The translations under genes and the position numbers were made by a program. Shown here piece by piece: positions 46,687-59,038 of a stretch of 64,000 bases of DNA (its first letter is position 1; every line of letters starts with the position of its first letter). This stretch comes from Stenogyne calaminthoides (Eukaryota; Streptophyta; Magnoliopsida; Lamiales; Lamiaceae). The stretch covers positions 25,801,667 to 25,865,666 of the forward strand of contig JBBCBC010000007.1 in assembly GCA_037126765.1 (NCBI GenBank). The letters run 5' to 3'. Below the pieces are notes generated by a model. It saw only the letters and a program-made list of their open reading frames with translations. It did not search any database and was not told the DNA's origin.

Positions 46687-49053
46687 TCAATTCTTAGGTA
46701 CCCATTTGGTGTAGGGTCCTACCAGGTTAGCTGTACATTTTGGAACCCAAATCTGCATAACAACTCTAATTACTTTAGAGTGGCTGATTTATCTCACATA
46801 AACATCTACATACACATTCACCACCCTAGGTGCCTTAGCAGTATCCTGTGTATGAGTGCCAGCCTTAGCATGAACATGAGCCTTAGAGTTCTTCTTGGGT
46901 TTAGGCCTTTTGTTCAAGTGCCTTGGCTTTTGTGTAACTGGTCTCTGTCTCTGCTGACTTGGGTTCAGGAAACCTTTACCCTTAGGCAAGTGGAGTTTAG
47001 GTTGCCTGTACTGAAATTGGGGTCTTTCAGTAATCTGATGACTTGGTCTTTTCAGTTGAGAATATCTCTGCTGAGTGTTTCTCTTCTGAAAATTCCTCTG
47101 ATGGTTCAGTGCAGATCTCTTTAGGTTGGTATTCTTAGCCTGAGGCTTTGAAGTACTGGCCTGAAGATTTCCTACTAAGTGTTCAAGTTTTCTAGCCTTT
47201 TCCTGAGGTCTGGGCTTTCTTCCGTGAACCTTCAGTTTTTCTGAAACCATAGGTCCTTTACCCTTGTCTAAAACTCTGCAGTTCTTCAGTAAGAAGATTA
47301 GGTGCCACTTGTTTAACAAAGACAGTCTTGGTGCTACTAGAAGCAACATTCAGAAGACCTTGTGAGGTTCCCCCTAGAGTGTATCCCAATCCAGCTTTTA
47401 TAGTTGCAGGTCTTTGATAACTTTGAATTTCATCTATCACTTTAGATGCAGAATTCAACAGAGCTAACTTTCTCTGCGCACTATCCTCACATTTCTTTAC
47501 AGTTTCATGCTTCTCAAAGAGGTCATTGAACTCAGTTCTGATAAGCTGAATCTCTTTAGTGGATTTCTCTAATTTTCCATTCAGAATTTCTATCACCTTC
47601 TCTTTTTCTGAGAGTTGTACTTTCAGAACATATAGTTCATCAGTAGTTCCCATCAATTGAGAAGTGATCTCAACATTTTTAGAGTCTTTCCACTTCAGAT
47701 TCTCAGCAGTCAGTTCCTTGTTCTGCTCTTGAGTTTCAGTGAGCAGTTCTTGTAACACAGAATAGTCCTTCATAAGATTCTCAAATGAATCCATCAGGTC
47801 AAAGTTACTGTTTACAGTCGAACTTGAGAACTCATGTGCTTGTGTAGGAGCAACAATAGAGATAGAAGAATTTACCTCCTCTACAGCCATAAGACAGATA
47901 TCATCACAATCACTATCTGAGAATCTTCTTCCTCAGCAATCATAGCTTTCTTGCTGGATAACTTCTTGTCTCTCTTGGCTTGTCTTTCCTTTCTTTCTTT
48001 AGCACTCAGCTCAGGACAGTCATATTGAAAGTGACCTTTCTTCTGACAGTTGTAGCATCTGTTGGCATCATCATCCTGATCACTTTCCTCCTTGGTCTTG
48101 GAGTCCTTCTTTTTGAATGAGGATCCTACAACTTTCTGGTCCTTTCTTTTCTCAGTGCATCTGTCCTCAGCTTTTGAGTCTCTTTTGTACCTGTGATTCC
48201 TGTATTACTTCTTATATTTCCCATATCTGCTATTGAGTCTTTCAAACTTCCTTGCCATCAGTACTAGCTTATCCTCCTGCTCATCCTGATTTTTGGCAAG
48301 TGAGTTATCAGACTCTCTAGTCTTACAGGATTTCTCTTTGGCTTTGAAAGCCACATTCTTGCTAGATGAAGAATCATCTTTGCTGTCAAATTTCTTAGAT
48401 TTCTTGTCAATCACAAACTCAAAAGCTTTCAGTTCAGAGAAAACTTGTTGATATGGCATGGAATCAATATTTTTGGTGTTTTCAATCACCACAGCATGTA
48501 TATCCCATTTCTTAGATAATCCTCTAGAAATTTTCAGTGCCACTTCTCTCTGTGGGTATCTTTTCCCAAGAGCATTCAGATCATTCATGATGCTAGTGAA
48601 TCTAACCTCAAGTTTGTCAATGGATTCACTATCTTCCATTTCAAAGCTATCAAACTTTCCAATAGCAACATAAAGTTTGTTTTCCTTAATATGATATGTG
48701 CCTTGACACATAACAGCAAGTGTGTCCCATATTTCTTTTGCAGTTTCACAGTGAGAAATCATCCCCATAACACCATCATCAATAGTGCTATACAAAGTAT
48801 CTTTAGCAATGTAGTCAAGATTGACTAACTTTCTCTCATCAGGAGTAAGGTTATCACCAGACTTTGGAAATTCATCTCTGGGATCATTCCTCTCAGTATC
48901 AGTGATTCTGGGATTCACAACAGTAAATTTGAATGGTCCTTCAGAAACCACTCTCCACATTCTTTCATGTTTTGAATACAGATGAGCCTGCATTCTCAAT
49001 CTCCATAGATCATAGCTCTCAACTGAGAACATAGGAAGTTTCTTAGAAGGCAT
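46687..49053 (-). pseudogene. gag of element C
   Basis: ATG at 49053 (MPSKKLPMFSVESYDLWRLR). The capsid region is open for 282 codons, then a stop in KYKKYY. The zinc knuckle CYNCQKKGHFQYDC is intact (about 48020-48061). A small deletion at 47915-47925 breaks the acidic stretch. The coiled coil (47258-47890) and basic proline-rich tail (46789-47349) are in different frames because of an indel near 47275. The tail ends KWVPKN, followed by TGA (complement of 46687-46689). Twenty codons further the pol Met (46629) follows in the same frame, with no other stop. Confidence 0.87.
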
Positions 49054-49162
49054 GATGACTGAGCCTTGTAAGATATCAACAAATAGATCTGTTCAGTAGA
49101 CCACCAAAGTCTTTCAGGAAATAGACTATGGCCACCAAAGCAAGTGGTCAAATTGAACCACT

Positions 49163-49174
49163 GCTCTAATACCA
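49163..49174 (-). promoter_or_regulatory. Primer-binding site of element C, one mismatch
   Basis: GCTCTAATACCA, the complement of TGGTATTAGAGC; one transition relative to the tRNA-iMet match, as expected from C-to-T decay. Confidence 0.9.
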
Positions 49175-49176
49175 CT

Positions 49177-51468
49177 TGTTGGTCCCGGTGCTAACGAGTC
49201 TCACACGTGTAGGGGGGGGGGAATACACGTGTTCAGTGATTTTTAAAACTTTTCTTTCACTGAGGTCAGATCGGTCAGGTTGTCCTGATGATTTGGCCCT
49301 GAGAAGCACAGATTGCCCTGAGTCAAAGTCTACTGAGATAATGATCCCGAGCCGCTTTTGAAGCTTCAGATTAATTTAACCGAACCTCGAAGTTTTTATC
49401 AAAGATCCTGAGCCGCTTGGATCAGATAATTATCTTACTGAACCCTCAGTAGAGTTAGTTCATTTTGGTAACTATCTGTTCTAGCTACTCAAGTGTGCGG
49501 AATGGTTGGCCCTATGTTTATACTCGTTTTAGCTTTCTTTGAAAATCTTTCTTTTTTAATAAAACGGTGATTAAAATTTGGATCGGTTTGATGCAAGTTC
49601 AGTGGATTGGTTCCAACTGAATATCATTGAATTATGCTTTCAGTGAAAAACATGCAGCATATAATAATCCAGTACAGAAAGCAAAACAACACAGCAATTA
49701 TAGTGGTTCAGAGACTCATGCTCCTACATCCGCTCTCTGACCTTCAGAGAAATTCCTTAACCACTTCCTAAAGCTCGGGTCGACTCACTCAGCTTTACTT
49801 ACTTTTTTCGCCTTTTGAGTTTTACGGTTGACTCACTGCAGCTTACTAACTCAACACACACAAGTGTTCAGACTATCACAAGTAGCTTACTAACTTCTTC
49901 TCTAGAGTTTTCTGGCTAACTCACTGTAGCTTACTAACTCTTTACAAGTCCAACTCACCAACAAACACACTCAAACTACCTTACAAAGGGTTTGGGTTTT
50001 GGGTTGGTTTCCAACTAGGATGAGATATCCTTTACAATAAGAACAATGCAAAGGCTAGGATATCTCTACTAAGCTTTGGATATATCTTATCAATCTAGGC
50101 TTAGTGAATGAGCTCTCTTCAATGTGAAACACTTGGGAAATTCTAGGTTTTTTGAGTGCTTCAATTTGCAATAATACGAATGAGCTCTTGAGTTGCTTTC
50201 AAATTTCCCGTGACCTCTCAATGTAAAGGGACACTAGTATTTATAGGCAACTTCACCAAGGTCACTCTTGAAAAACTATCCGTTGGAGGAGATAGCTTCA
50301 TGAGTTTCCTCTTATGGTGTTTGATGAACGGCTATTTTTAGGACATATGCATTCATGTAGCCAATCACCACTTTTTGCAGTCTGGAACATAGTACTACTG
50401 ACATGCTTCAGTGACTTGTCGCTTTCAGTGTCTGTAAAGTACAGTGTTGTCTTCCTCTGATTGGTTCTTGTCTTCAGTAAATGTAGACAAACATAACGGC
50501 TCTATTTGGTCATTCTCTCTGAGTGAGATAACCTTAAACAACACTTAGACTTTGTTCCTTTTGTCTGCATATGAATGTCTGGGGCAATATATATTTTTCT
50601 GAATATTCGCGTTTTTCTCAGTTTTGTAGTCTTCAGATAGATATTATTCGGTGCCTCGGAACATTTAGGTTATCTTGAGTATTGAGATTTTTCTCGTGTC
50701 TTGAGAGCTTCTTGGGGTCTTGATATCTTACGTGTCTTCGAATCTTCCGAGTCTTGATGTCTTCTTCGAGTCTTGATGTCTTACGAGTCTTGATGTCTTG
50801 AGTCTTGATGACATCTTGAGTCTTGATGACATCTTGAGTCTTTAGTGTCATCTCTTGAGTCTTGATGTCATCTTTGAGTCTTGATTTCATCTTTGAGTCT
50901 TGATTTCTTGATGACTTCTTGAGTCTTGATTACTTCTTTGAGTCTTGATTTCTTCTTGAGTCTTGATGTCTTCGAGTCTTGATGTCATCTTGAGTCTTGA
51001 TGACTTATCTTGAGTCTTGATGACATCTTGAGTCTTCAATGTCATACTGAGTCTTCAGTGTCATACGGAGTCTTCAGTGTCATCTTGAGTCTTGATGTCA
51101 TCTTGAGTCTTGATTCTTGATGACTTCTTGAGTCTTGATTTACTTTTGAGTCTTGATTTCTTCTTGAGTCTTGGTTTCTTGAAACTTTCTTGAGTCTTGA
51201 TTTCTCGAAACTTCTTTGAGTCTTGTTTTCGAAACTTACTTAGTCTTCAGAATCTTCAGAAACTTACTGAGTCTTCAAAATCTTCAGAAACTTACCGAGT
51301 CTTCAGAATCTAACCTGATCTATATCTGCTGACTATACATGGTGTAGATAACTTCCTGAACACTCTATACTGAATCCTGACTCAGTCTATCAAGATTATC
51401 CTGAACATGTCATACTCAGGGGTTTTGGGATCTAATCAAAATCTCTTTATTAAATTCATCTCCCAACA
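49177..51468 (-). mobile_element. 5' LTR of element C, sf1, complete
   Basis: TGTTGGTCCCGG on the left to TCTCCCAACA on the right, 2,292 bp, the longest LTR here because the array is expanded. The poly-C hairpin is at 49203-49232, and TATTTATA (TATA box in reverse) at 50238-50245. The right end lies against the protease region of element D. Confidence 0.93.
50640..51300 (-). repeat. Expanded GAGTCTTGATGTCATCTT array in the C 5' LTR
   Basis: More than thirty copies of GAGTCTTGAT or GAGTCTTCA at 15-25 base intervals. It is about twice as long as in B and accounts for most of the length difference between their LTRs. Confidence 0.88.
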
Positions 51469-51735
51469 TGTTGTGATGCATTGTCTTTCACATAACATAA
51501 GTTCTTTGAGAACTCAACACAGAATTCCTTATCATAGATTTGACTGATAGAAAGCAAATTATGCTTTAAACCAGAAACATATGATACACCATGGATATGA
51601 ACAGAATCAACTTCAAGAGTTCCATATCCTTCAGTTTGTCCTTTGGAATTGTCTCCAAAAGTAATCTGAGGGCCTTTTTGCTCAACATAGTCAGTGAGTA
51701 ATTGTTTATATCCTGTCATGTGTCTTGAACATCCC
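51469..51735 (-). pseudogene. Protease fragment of element D
   Basis: On the minus strand: CSRHMTGYKQLLTDYVEQKG, then VHIHGVSYVSGLKHNLLSIS and FSKNLCYVKDNASQ, cut by the end of element C at 51468. The upstream part with the DSG active site is missing at 51735, where unrelated sequence begins. Confidence 0.88.
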
Positions 51736-52015
51736 CTTTTTGCTGAACCTTAACCGGTCTTTGTAGTGGCTTGCGTGCCTGCGTAGTTTGACTTAATATG
51801 TATATTTTGACTATTTTAATGCTATATTTGATATATTTTGAAGCCTCGCATCCATTAATTTTCGTTGAAGACTCGTGTCTCTCCATTTAGCTTTGAGAAC
51901 TTGTCTTTCTCATTTCAATTATGTATGTATATATTTAGTCTCACGCCTCTTCGTGGGATATTCTATTATATAAGTTATATTTATCTTAATGTTTACGACA
52001 TGTGTTATTGTTTCT
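51736..52015. other. Unrecognised 280-bp segment inside element D
   Basis: AT-rich sequence with no similarity to gag, pol or any LTR in this window. It contains GCCTGCGTAGTTTGACTTAA, TATATTTTGACTATTTTAAT and CTCACGCCTCTTCGTGGGAT. It stands in place of the gag C-terminus and the start of protease, so it is filler DNA or a fragment of another element. I see no clear terminal inverted repeat or target duplication. Confidence 0.5.
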
Positions 52016-53033
52016 TTTTACAGTTGTAGCACCTGTTGGTATCATCATCCTGATCACTCTCCTCCTTGGTCTTGGAGTCCTTCTTTCTGGATAAAGATCC
52101 TTCGGCTTTGTGGTCCTTCCTCTTTTCAGTGGACTTGTCCTCAGCTTCTGAGTTATTCCTGTTCCTTTATCTGGTATTCTTGTAGTACTTCTTGTACTTT
52201 CCATATCTACTATTGAGTCTTTCAAACCTCCTTACCAACAGTACTAGCTTATCCTCTTGCTCATCCTGATATTTAGCAGGTGAGTTTTCAGACTCTCTAG
52301 CTTTACAGGATTTTTCCTTAGCTTTGAAACCTACATTCTTGCTAGACGAGGCTTCATCTTTGCTATTAGATTTCTTTGTTTTCTTATCAATCACAAATTC
52401 ATAAGCTTTCAGTTCAGAGAAAACTTGTTGATATGGCATAGAATCAATGTTCTTGGTGTTTTCAATCACCACAACATGTCTATCCCATTTCTTAGATAGA
52501 CCTCTAAGAATTTTCAGTGCAACTTCTCTTTTTTGGTATCTTTTCCCAAGAGCATTCAGATCATTCATGATACTAGTGAGTCTGACTTTCAGTTTATCAA
52601 TGGATTCACCATCTTCCATTTCAAAGTTGTCAAACTTTGCAATGGCAACAGATAGTTTATTTTCTTTGATATGATCTGTGCCTTGACACATGATAGCAAG
52701 TGTGTCCCATGTTTCTTTAGCAGTTTCACATTGAGAAATCATCCCCATAACACCATCATCAATAGTGCTATATAGAGTATCTTTAGCAATATAGTATAAG
52801 TTGACTAACTTTCTCTCTTCAGGAGTAAGTTGGTCATCAGACTTAGGAAGTTCATCTCTGGGATCATCTCTCTCAACATCAGTAATTCAAGGATTCACAA
52901 CAGTGTACTCAAATGGTCCTTGAGAGACCACTCTCCACATTCTTTTGTGCTTAGAATACGGATGTGCCTGCATTCTCAATCTCCATAAGTCGTAGTTCTC
53001 AACAGAGAATATAGGAAGTTTCTTAGAAGGCAT
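52016..53033 (-). pseudogene. gag of element D, 3'-truncated
   Basis: Native start MPSKKLPIFSVENYDLWRLR at 53033; the frame is open upstream to 53087 by chance. A stop follows VVNP (about 52887). The capsid region is open from 52748 to 52167. Another stop lies after KKYYKNTR. The zinc knuckle begins (CYNCKKK) but is cut at 52016 by the unrecognised segment, so H and the last C are lost. Its residues resemble G rather than B and C, consistent with the sf2 LTR. Confidence 0.87.
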
Positions 53034-53144
53034 GATGAATGAGCCTTGTAAGATATCAGCAGTAAGATCTATAAAGTAGACCACCAAAGTCTCTCAGTAA
53101 ACAAGACTATGTCTACTAAAGCAAGTGGTCAAAGATGAACCACT

Positions 53145-53156
53145 GCTCTGTTACCA
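53145..53156 (-). promoter_or_regulatory. Primer-binding site of element D, one mismatch
   Basis: GCTCTGTTACCA; one difference from the complement of TGGTATCAGAGC. Confidence 0.88.
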
Positions 53157-53158
53157 CT

Positions 53159-54969
53159 TGTTGGTCCCGGTGTAAACGAGTCTTACAAGTGTATGGGGGG
53201 GAATACACGTGTTTAGTGATTTTTCAAACTTTTTATAAGACTGAAATCAGTGGGTCAGGTTGTCCTGAGAGGTAGCCATGAGAAGCATAAATTACCCTGA
53301 GTCAGAGTCTACTGAGACAATAACACTGAGTGGCTTTCAGTAACTTCAGATTAGCCCAACTGATCTGAACCTTTTTTTTTTAAATCAGAGTCAATATAAG
53401 CTTGGAGTAGATAACTATCTTACTGACTACTCAGAAGAGTTAGGTCAGTTTGATAACTATCTATACTAGCTTATCTAGTGTGCGGAATGTGTAGGCCCTG
53501 AGGTTTATACTCATTTTATATTGCAGAAAATCCTTCCCTTAGTAAATCAGTGGTTAAGGCTGTGATCAGTTCAATGCAAACTCAGCGGATTGATTCCAAC
53601 TGAATACTAGTAAACTCAGTACTTTCAGTGAAAATATGCAACAGGTAAAATGCAAAGCAGAAAGCAAATAACACAGCAAATTATAGTGGTTCAGAGGCAA
53701 AGCTCCTACGTCCACTCTCTCTGATCCTCAGAGAAATTCCTTAACTTACTATTACTACTTCCTCAAGCTTTCAGACTAAACTCAGCATCTTACTAACTTT
53801 ATTCTAAGAGTTTTCAGGCTGAACTACTGCAGCTTACTAACTCACACACACAAACTTTCAGACTGTCTCAAATAGCTTACTTACTTCTCCTCTAGAGTTT
53901 TCAGGCTGAACTCAACTGCAGCTTACTAACTGTTTACAACCCTCACTCTCCAACAATCACACACTCAAACTACCTAGCAATAGGGTTTGAGGTTTGGTTG
54001 GTTTCCAACTAAGGTGAGATATCATTTTGCAGTAAAAACAAATATAAAGGCTAGGATATCTCTTACTAAGCTTTGAATAATTATCAATTCTAGGCTTAGT
54101 AAAATGAGCTCTCTTCAATGTGAAATACTTGGGAAATCTTAGGTTTTTCGAGTGCTTCAAATGCAAGAATACGAATGAGCTCTAGAGTTGCTAGATATCC
54201 CGTAACCTTGTAATAGTGAAGGTCTCTGGTATTTATAGGCAACTTACCAAGGTCACTCCTGAAAAAATAATCAGTTGGAGAAGATAGTATCAAGGGTTTC
54301 CTTATTTGGTTAGTGATGAACTGCTATTTTAGGGTTTGAACACACCCTTGCATGGTTTGGGTAACAAGTAACCAATGCAGCCAATCACCATATTTTTGCA
54401 GTCTGGAACTCAGTACATCTGACATCCTTAGTGTCATGACGCTTTCTGTGTCAGTGAAGTACAGTGTTGTCTCTCTCTGATTGGTTCTTGTCTTCAGTGG
54501 ATGGAGACAAACAAAACGGCTCGTTTAGGTCAATCTCTCTGAATGAGACAACTTTAAACAACACTTAGTTAAAGTTCCTTTTGTCTAAAACTGAATATTT
54601 GGATAACATTTATTTGTCATAAATGTGTATGACTTCTTCAGTCTTATATGTCCTCAGGTAGGTAATGTTCAGGTCTTCAGGTTGATCTGAGTCTTCAGGT
54701 TGATCTGAATTTTTAGGTTGATATGAACTCAGGTTCATCTCAAGTCTTCTGGGTCTTCAGGTATATTCATTTACTCACTGAGTTCCCCCTCAATGTCTTC
54801 TCTATAAACTCAGAGATATTTGCTGACCATATATTTTGCAAATATTTCCTGAACTAATCTACACTAAAACCTGTTTCCTAATCTTCCTTAGATTATTCTG
54901 AACATGTCATACCCAGGGGTTTTGAGATCTAATCAAAATATTTTCTTTTATTAAATTCATCTCCCAACA
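53159..54969 (-). mobile_element. 5' LTR of element D, sf2
   Basis: TGTTGGTCCCGG to CTCCCAACA, 1,811 bp, sf2-like in lacking the GAGTCTT array. The poly-C hairpin at 53185-53213 has one mutated arm. It lies within an older LTR fragment (54970-55510). Confidence 0.9.
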
Positions 54970-55510
54970 GTAATATATAGCCAAACAACCAATCACCACT
55001 TTCTGTGAACTGGAAGATATCAATCCTAACATTTTCTCAGCGAAATGTCGCTTTCAGTGTTAGTAGAGTACGTTGTTGTTGTCTTCTCATTCGTGGAAAT
55101 CTTCCTTTGAACAGAGACAAACAAAACGGCTCTTTGTAGGTTAACTTATACTGATCTGATATGTTCCTTAATGTCCACGAATGAGTAATATTTTCTTTGT
55201 TTGTACTAAGACACTTTCTACTCTGAAATAGCTGTTCAGGATTTTTATGCGTCAGTACAAAACAATCTTCAGGATCTTCGGTCTTCAGGACTTTTAGGTC
55301 TTTAGTAAATTCTGAGATTTCTAGTCCTTCTATGTCTTCAGAATCTTCTGATTCTTCAGGAAATAATGTAATTCTAATTGTCTTGATCTATATCTGCTGA
55401 TTATACGTGGTGCAGATAATCCTGATCCTAATACCTATAGAAAACCTGATCCTTATCTATCAAGTTGTTATGATACATGTCAAAATATTTATTAAATTCA
55501 TCTCCCAACA
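54970..55510 (-). mobile_element. Older sf2-like LTR fragment, antisense
   Basis: Reverse complement of the first ~540 bases of an sf2 LTR: CCAATCACCACTTTCTGTGA, AATGTCGCTTTCAGTG, and the end ATTCATCTCCCAACA. It matches 19205-19745. The rest was split off when D inserted at 54969. Confidence 0.85.
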
Positions 55511-55518
55511 AAATATTT

Positions 55519-56361
55519 TGTTGGGAAATTTGTATTTAGTTTTGATGGAAGTTCCAAAATAGGTTGTAATAGGACCAGTCGGACTGTTAGCTGACTGATG
55601 ACTTAGAATCGGATTAAGATGACCAGCTAAAATGTATAGATAGCTGATGTAAAAGATAAGTCACATATTGAGGGGGAACTCAATATGTATAGATCAAGTC
55701 GAAGTATCAGATGACCAGATAAGGTCAGATGATCAGAAGACTAAGACGGATCAGAAGACAATAAGTCAGATGATCAGGTGAAGACAGAAGACACTGAAGA
55801 CTCAGATGAACCTGAAGACTCACACATTAAACTAACACATCTGTTGGGTGTTGGACTAACACATTAGACTAAGTTAAGTTGGTTAAGTCGGTTAAGTTGG
55901 TCCCCTGTGTTAAGGGAAGAGTGGACATAAGACGGGTTTCGTCTGAACCACTATAAAATCTTGTGTGCATTTACTTGCTCTTTATTGCTTTACACTATTC
56001 ACACAACTGAGCTTAAAATTGCATACATATTCTGAGTTAACATCAGTCTGCACCAAGCAACTGATCTGATCAGGTTGACACCTTAGTCAGCCGATTGAAA
56101 ACTAACTTGAGAATCTGATTTGATAAAACTGTTTTTTCACATGGGTATTTACAAGCTTCCGCACTATCAGTTAAACTGACAGATATCAAACTGATCTGCC
56201 CTCAAGCATTCAGTAAGATTGAACATCAGTCCAAACTGACTCACTAGCACTCTGATCAGGCAAACTGCAATCACACCTGATCTGCACAAAAAGTTTTTCA
56301 GAAGTCTATTCACCCCTCCCCTCTAGACTTCTGCCCTCACAAAACCCATTCGGGACCTACA
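55519..56361 (+). mobile_element. 5' LTR of element F, family 4, internally deleted
   Basis: TGTTGGGAAATTTG to CGGGACCTACA, 843 bp against 1,568 bp for the LTR at 4224-5791. About 720 bases corresponding to roughly 4520-5270 are missing, and short GAAGACTCAGATGAACCTG sequence stands at the break (55790-55835). The lost part includes CTCCAACGG and TATAAATA. The AGTGG..CCACT hairpin (55920-55952) is kept. Confidence 0.9.
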
Positions 56362-56363
56362 AT

Positions 56364-56375
56364 TGGTATCAGAGC
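56364..56375 (+). promoter_or_regulatory. Primer-binding site, initiator-Met tRNA (F)
   Basis: Exact TGGTATCAGAGC two bases after the LTR. Confidence 0.95.
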
Positions 56376-56498
56376 AGTGGTTCTACAGACCACTGGCTTT
56401 GAGTATCATCAATTCTTGAGGAAGAATCTTTGTGGTCATTTGAACAGATCTTGAAAAACCATTTTCAAAACTCATTCGTTTTCAAAATCACATTCAGC

Positions 56499-59033
56499 AT
56501 GGATAATACCTCTGGTATGTATCATGATTTGCCTAAGTTTTGAATTGATGAGTATGCAGATTGGACAATATACATGTGCAACCATCTAGGGTCAATAAGC
56601 AGCAGAATGATGAAAGTTATTGAACGAGGACCCATCATCATATATCACGACAATCCAGCAGTTGGAGGAGATCCAGATTTTGCACCTGGAAGCCTTGTCC
56701 GGAAGAGCCCTGTCGTGATGGATGCAGAAGAAAGAAAGTTGTATACTCTAGATACAATAGCCAGACATATAATCATGAAGATGATGGATAAGATCACCAA
56801 GGAGAAGATAAAGTATCTCAAAACAGCGAAACAAATGTGGGATACTCTTGTTGAGATGTGCGAAGGAAATGATCAGATCAAAGACAGCCGATTACAAGCT
56901 AAACTGGTGAAGTTCGAGAAGCTCAAGATGTTACCAAACGAAACCATCAATGAACTTGATGGGAGGATCACCATGTCAGTAAACAAGCTACGAAAACTTG
57001 GACGAGAGATGTCAGATAAAGACATCAATTATAAGATCTTGAGATCTCTCACCAAGAAGTGGGACATGAAAGTCACGGTAATCAAGGATTGCCAAGACAT
57101 TGCCAAGATGAAGCCAAGTAGCTTGTTCCTAAGTCTTAAAGCCCATGAGTTTGACCTAATCGAAAGAGGGCAAGCAGATGAAGATGAGTTGCCTGCTGAA
57201 GCCTCAACCTCCACATCAAAATCAGTTGCATTCAAAGCAACCAGCAGCAGATCAAAGGCCACTGAACCTGTTGGGAACAGATCACTTTACTTACCAGAAA
57301 ACTTGAAAGATCCAATATTCAACTTGGTAAGTATCGCAGATTCTACATAGACTATCAAGACAACAGAAGTAACAGGAGGCCAACTGACAGATCACTAGAA
57401 AGGACCAAATCAGACGACCGAAGGGATCACAGAGATGATAAAAGAGATGATCGGTCAGATGAGAGAAGAGACAACAGATCTGACAGAAGGAGTTACGACA
57501 TAATCGAAAAGGAAAGTCACCTGGCAGATCCTACAGACGAAGTGACTCACCTGGCAGAGGAAGTTCCGTGGATCGTGGATCATGCTTCAACTGTGAGAAA
57601 CCAGGTCACTACAACTCCGATTACCCAGACCTGACTCCCAGAGAAAGAGAAGAGAAGCGGAACAGAAGAGAGCAACGCTTCAGAGACAGAATAGCCATGG
57701 TTACTGACACATCAAGAATTGATGATTCCTATCTGCCTTCTGAAGATTTTGGCTACTCATTTGTAGAAGATTTGTGTCTGATAAGCAATGCAAATGATTT
57801 CTTCAACCATGAAGATCTGATATTCTCTTCAGATGATGATGAAATCTTCCTGATGGCCAAGGAGGAAGACCAATCTGAGGTAACCTCCAAACCTTCTGCT
57901 TTTTCAATTTCCACACCAGCTATTATTAGCACACCTGCTGGAGAGATTGACTTGCAGCTCTACTCTGAGCAATTGCTTGATGATCTCTCTAACGCAGTAG
58001 ACACTTATACAATAGTGGAAATTTGAAAAACGATAGGCTAAGGATCGTAAATAATCGGCTTGTTAAAGAGAATTTGTCGAGAATCAACCGAATCGAAATC
58101 AATTTAAATCGCTTTCGAAGGTAATCAAGAACTTAAAGTTCGAAGGTTAAATCTTCGATCGGGAGAAGCATTAAAGATCAGCTAGCAATCAACAAACAGC
58201 AAGCTGATGATTTCAAAATTCTACAAGGTAAGTTTGATGAGCTATTCCGACTACATGAGAGTCTAAAATCTACTAAGGATAGTTTGCGCAAGAAAATAGA
58301 GGTTTTCACGAAGTCATCAAAAACCGTTCAAGATATGAACACCTATTTTCGAACGTCAACTAACAAGAAGGGAATTGGGTATGAAAACCCTTCTACATCC
58401 TCAAAAGCCCTTTTTGGTTCACTTCAAAAGGGTGTAATTAAATGAGTCTCTAACAAAGATACACAAAAAGCTAAACATGTATCTGATAAGGGAAAGAGAC
58501 CTGCTGAGCAAGTAAGACAAGTGCCTAATCAGAAAGGGAACATAAATGGACCTCAAATGATTAATCATAAGCCGAGGAATCAACAGAAGAACCCAGTTCT
58601 TCTGAAGAGACCTCAACCTGATCAGCAGATTAGGTATCAGAAGAGACAACCTGGAAAAAGGAAATCTAATCTGAGACCCAATCAAGGTCAGCTGCCTAAC
58701 AAGTAAGCTATAGGTAAACTGCAAAGACTATTTATGCCAAGAAGTATGAATCTTTTAATGGTAGCTGTCGTACCTACCCTAATAACCAGAGACCTAGGGC
58801 TACTGCACCTGAGCCCCACTAGGTTAAAAGAAGACAATCTGTAAAGAAAAATCCCAAGTCTTCTGATTCACCCAAGGCTCACACGAATAATCATACAAAT
58901 CAGAAAGCATATAAAGAGACGTATGATTATGTTGATGTGTATGGGAGACAAATCAGGCTTTCTGTTTGTGTGGATCCCTAAATCCACCTCTAACCCCTCA
59001 GGACCCAATTCCAAAGGGGTACCTAAAACCTGA
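56499..59033 (+). pseudogene. gag of element F (family 4)
   Basis: ATG at 56499 (MDNTSGMYHDLPKF), then an early TGA at about 56541. The capsid domain is open from 56574 to 57350 (WDTLVEMCEGNDQIKDSR; ETINELDGRITMSVNKL; LTKKWDMKVTVIKD), a UBN2-like Gag clearly diverged from family 1. A frame change near 57325 precedes an Arg/Asp-rich region (DDRRDHRDDKRDDRSDER). The zinc knuckle reads C-F-N-C-x4-H-x4-Y at 57583-57624, its final cysteine lost. The acidic stretch ends at 58026. The sequence from 58027 to 58520 has many indels, with coiled-coil remnants. The basic tail ends near 59030 with KGVPKT and TGA. Confidence 0.85.
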
Positions 59034-59038
59034 TTCGA

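Noticed and set aside
46675..47124. 149-codon plus-strand frame opposite gag of C
   Set aside because: It is the complement of the basic proline-rich Gag tail; the same shadow appears opposite A at 10664-10936.
57320..57360. 5' splice site (GGTAAGTATC) in gag of F
   Set aside because: The motif fits, but the reading frame after it continues as an Arg/Asp-rich Gag region in another frame, so a one-base indel is the simpler explanation, and no paired acceptor is evident.
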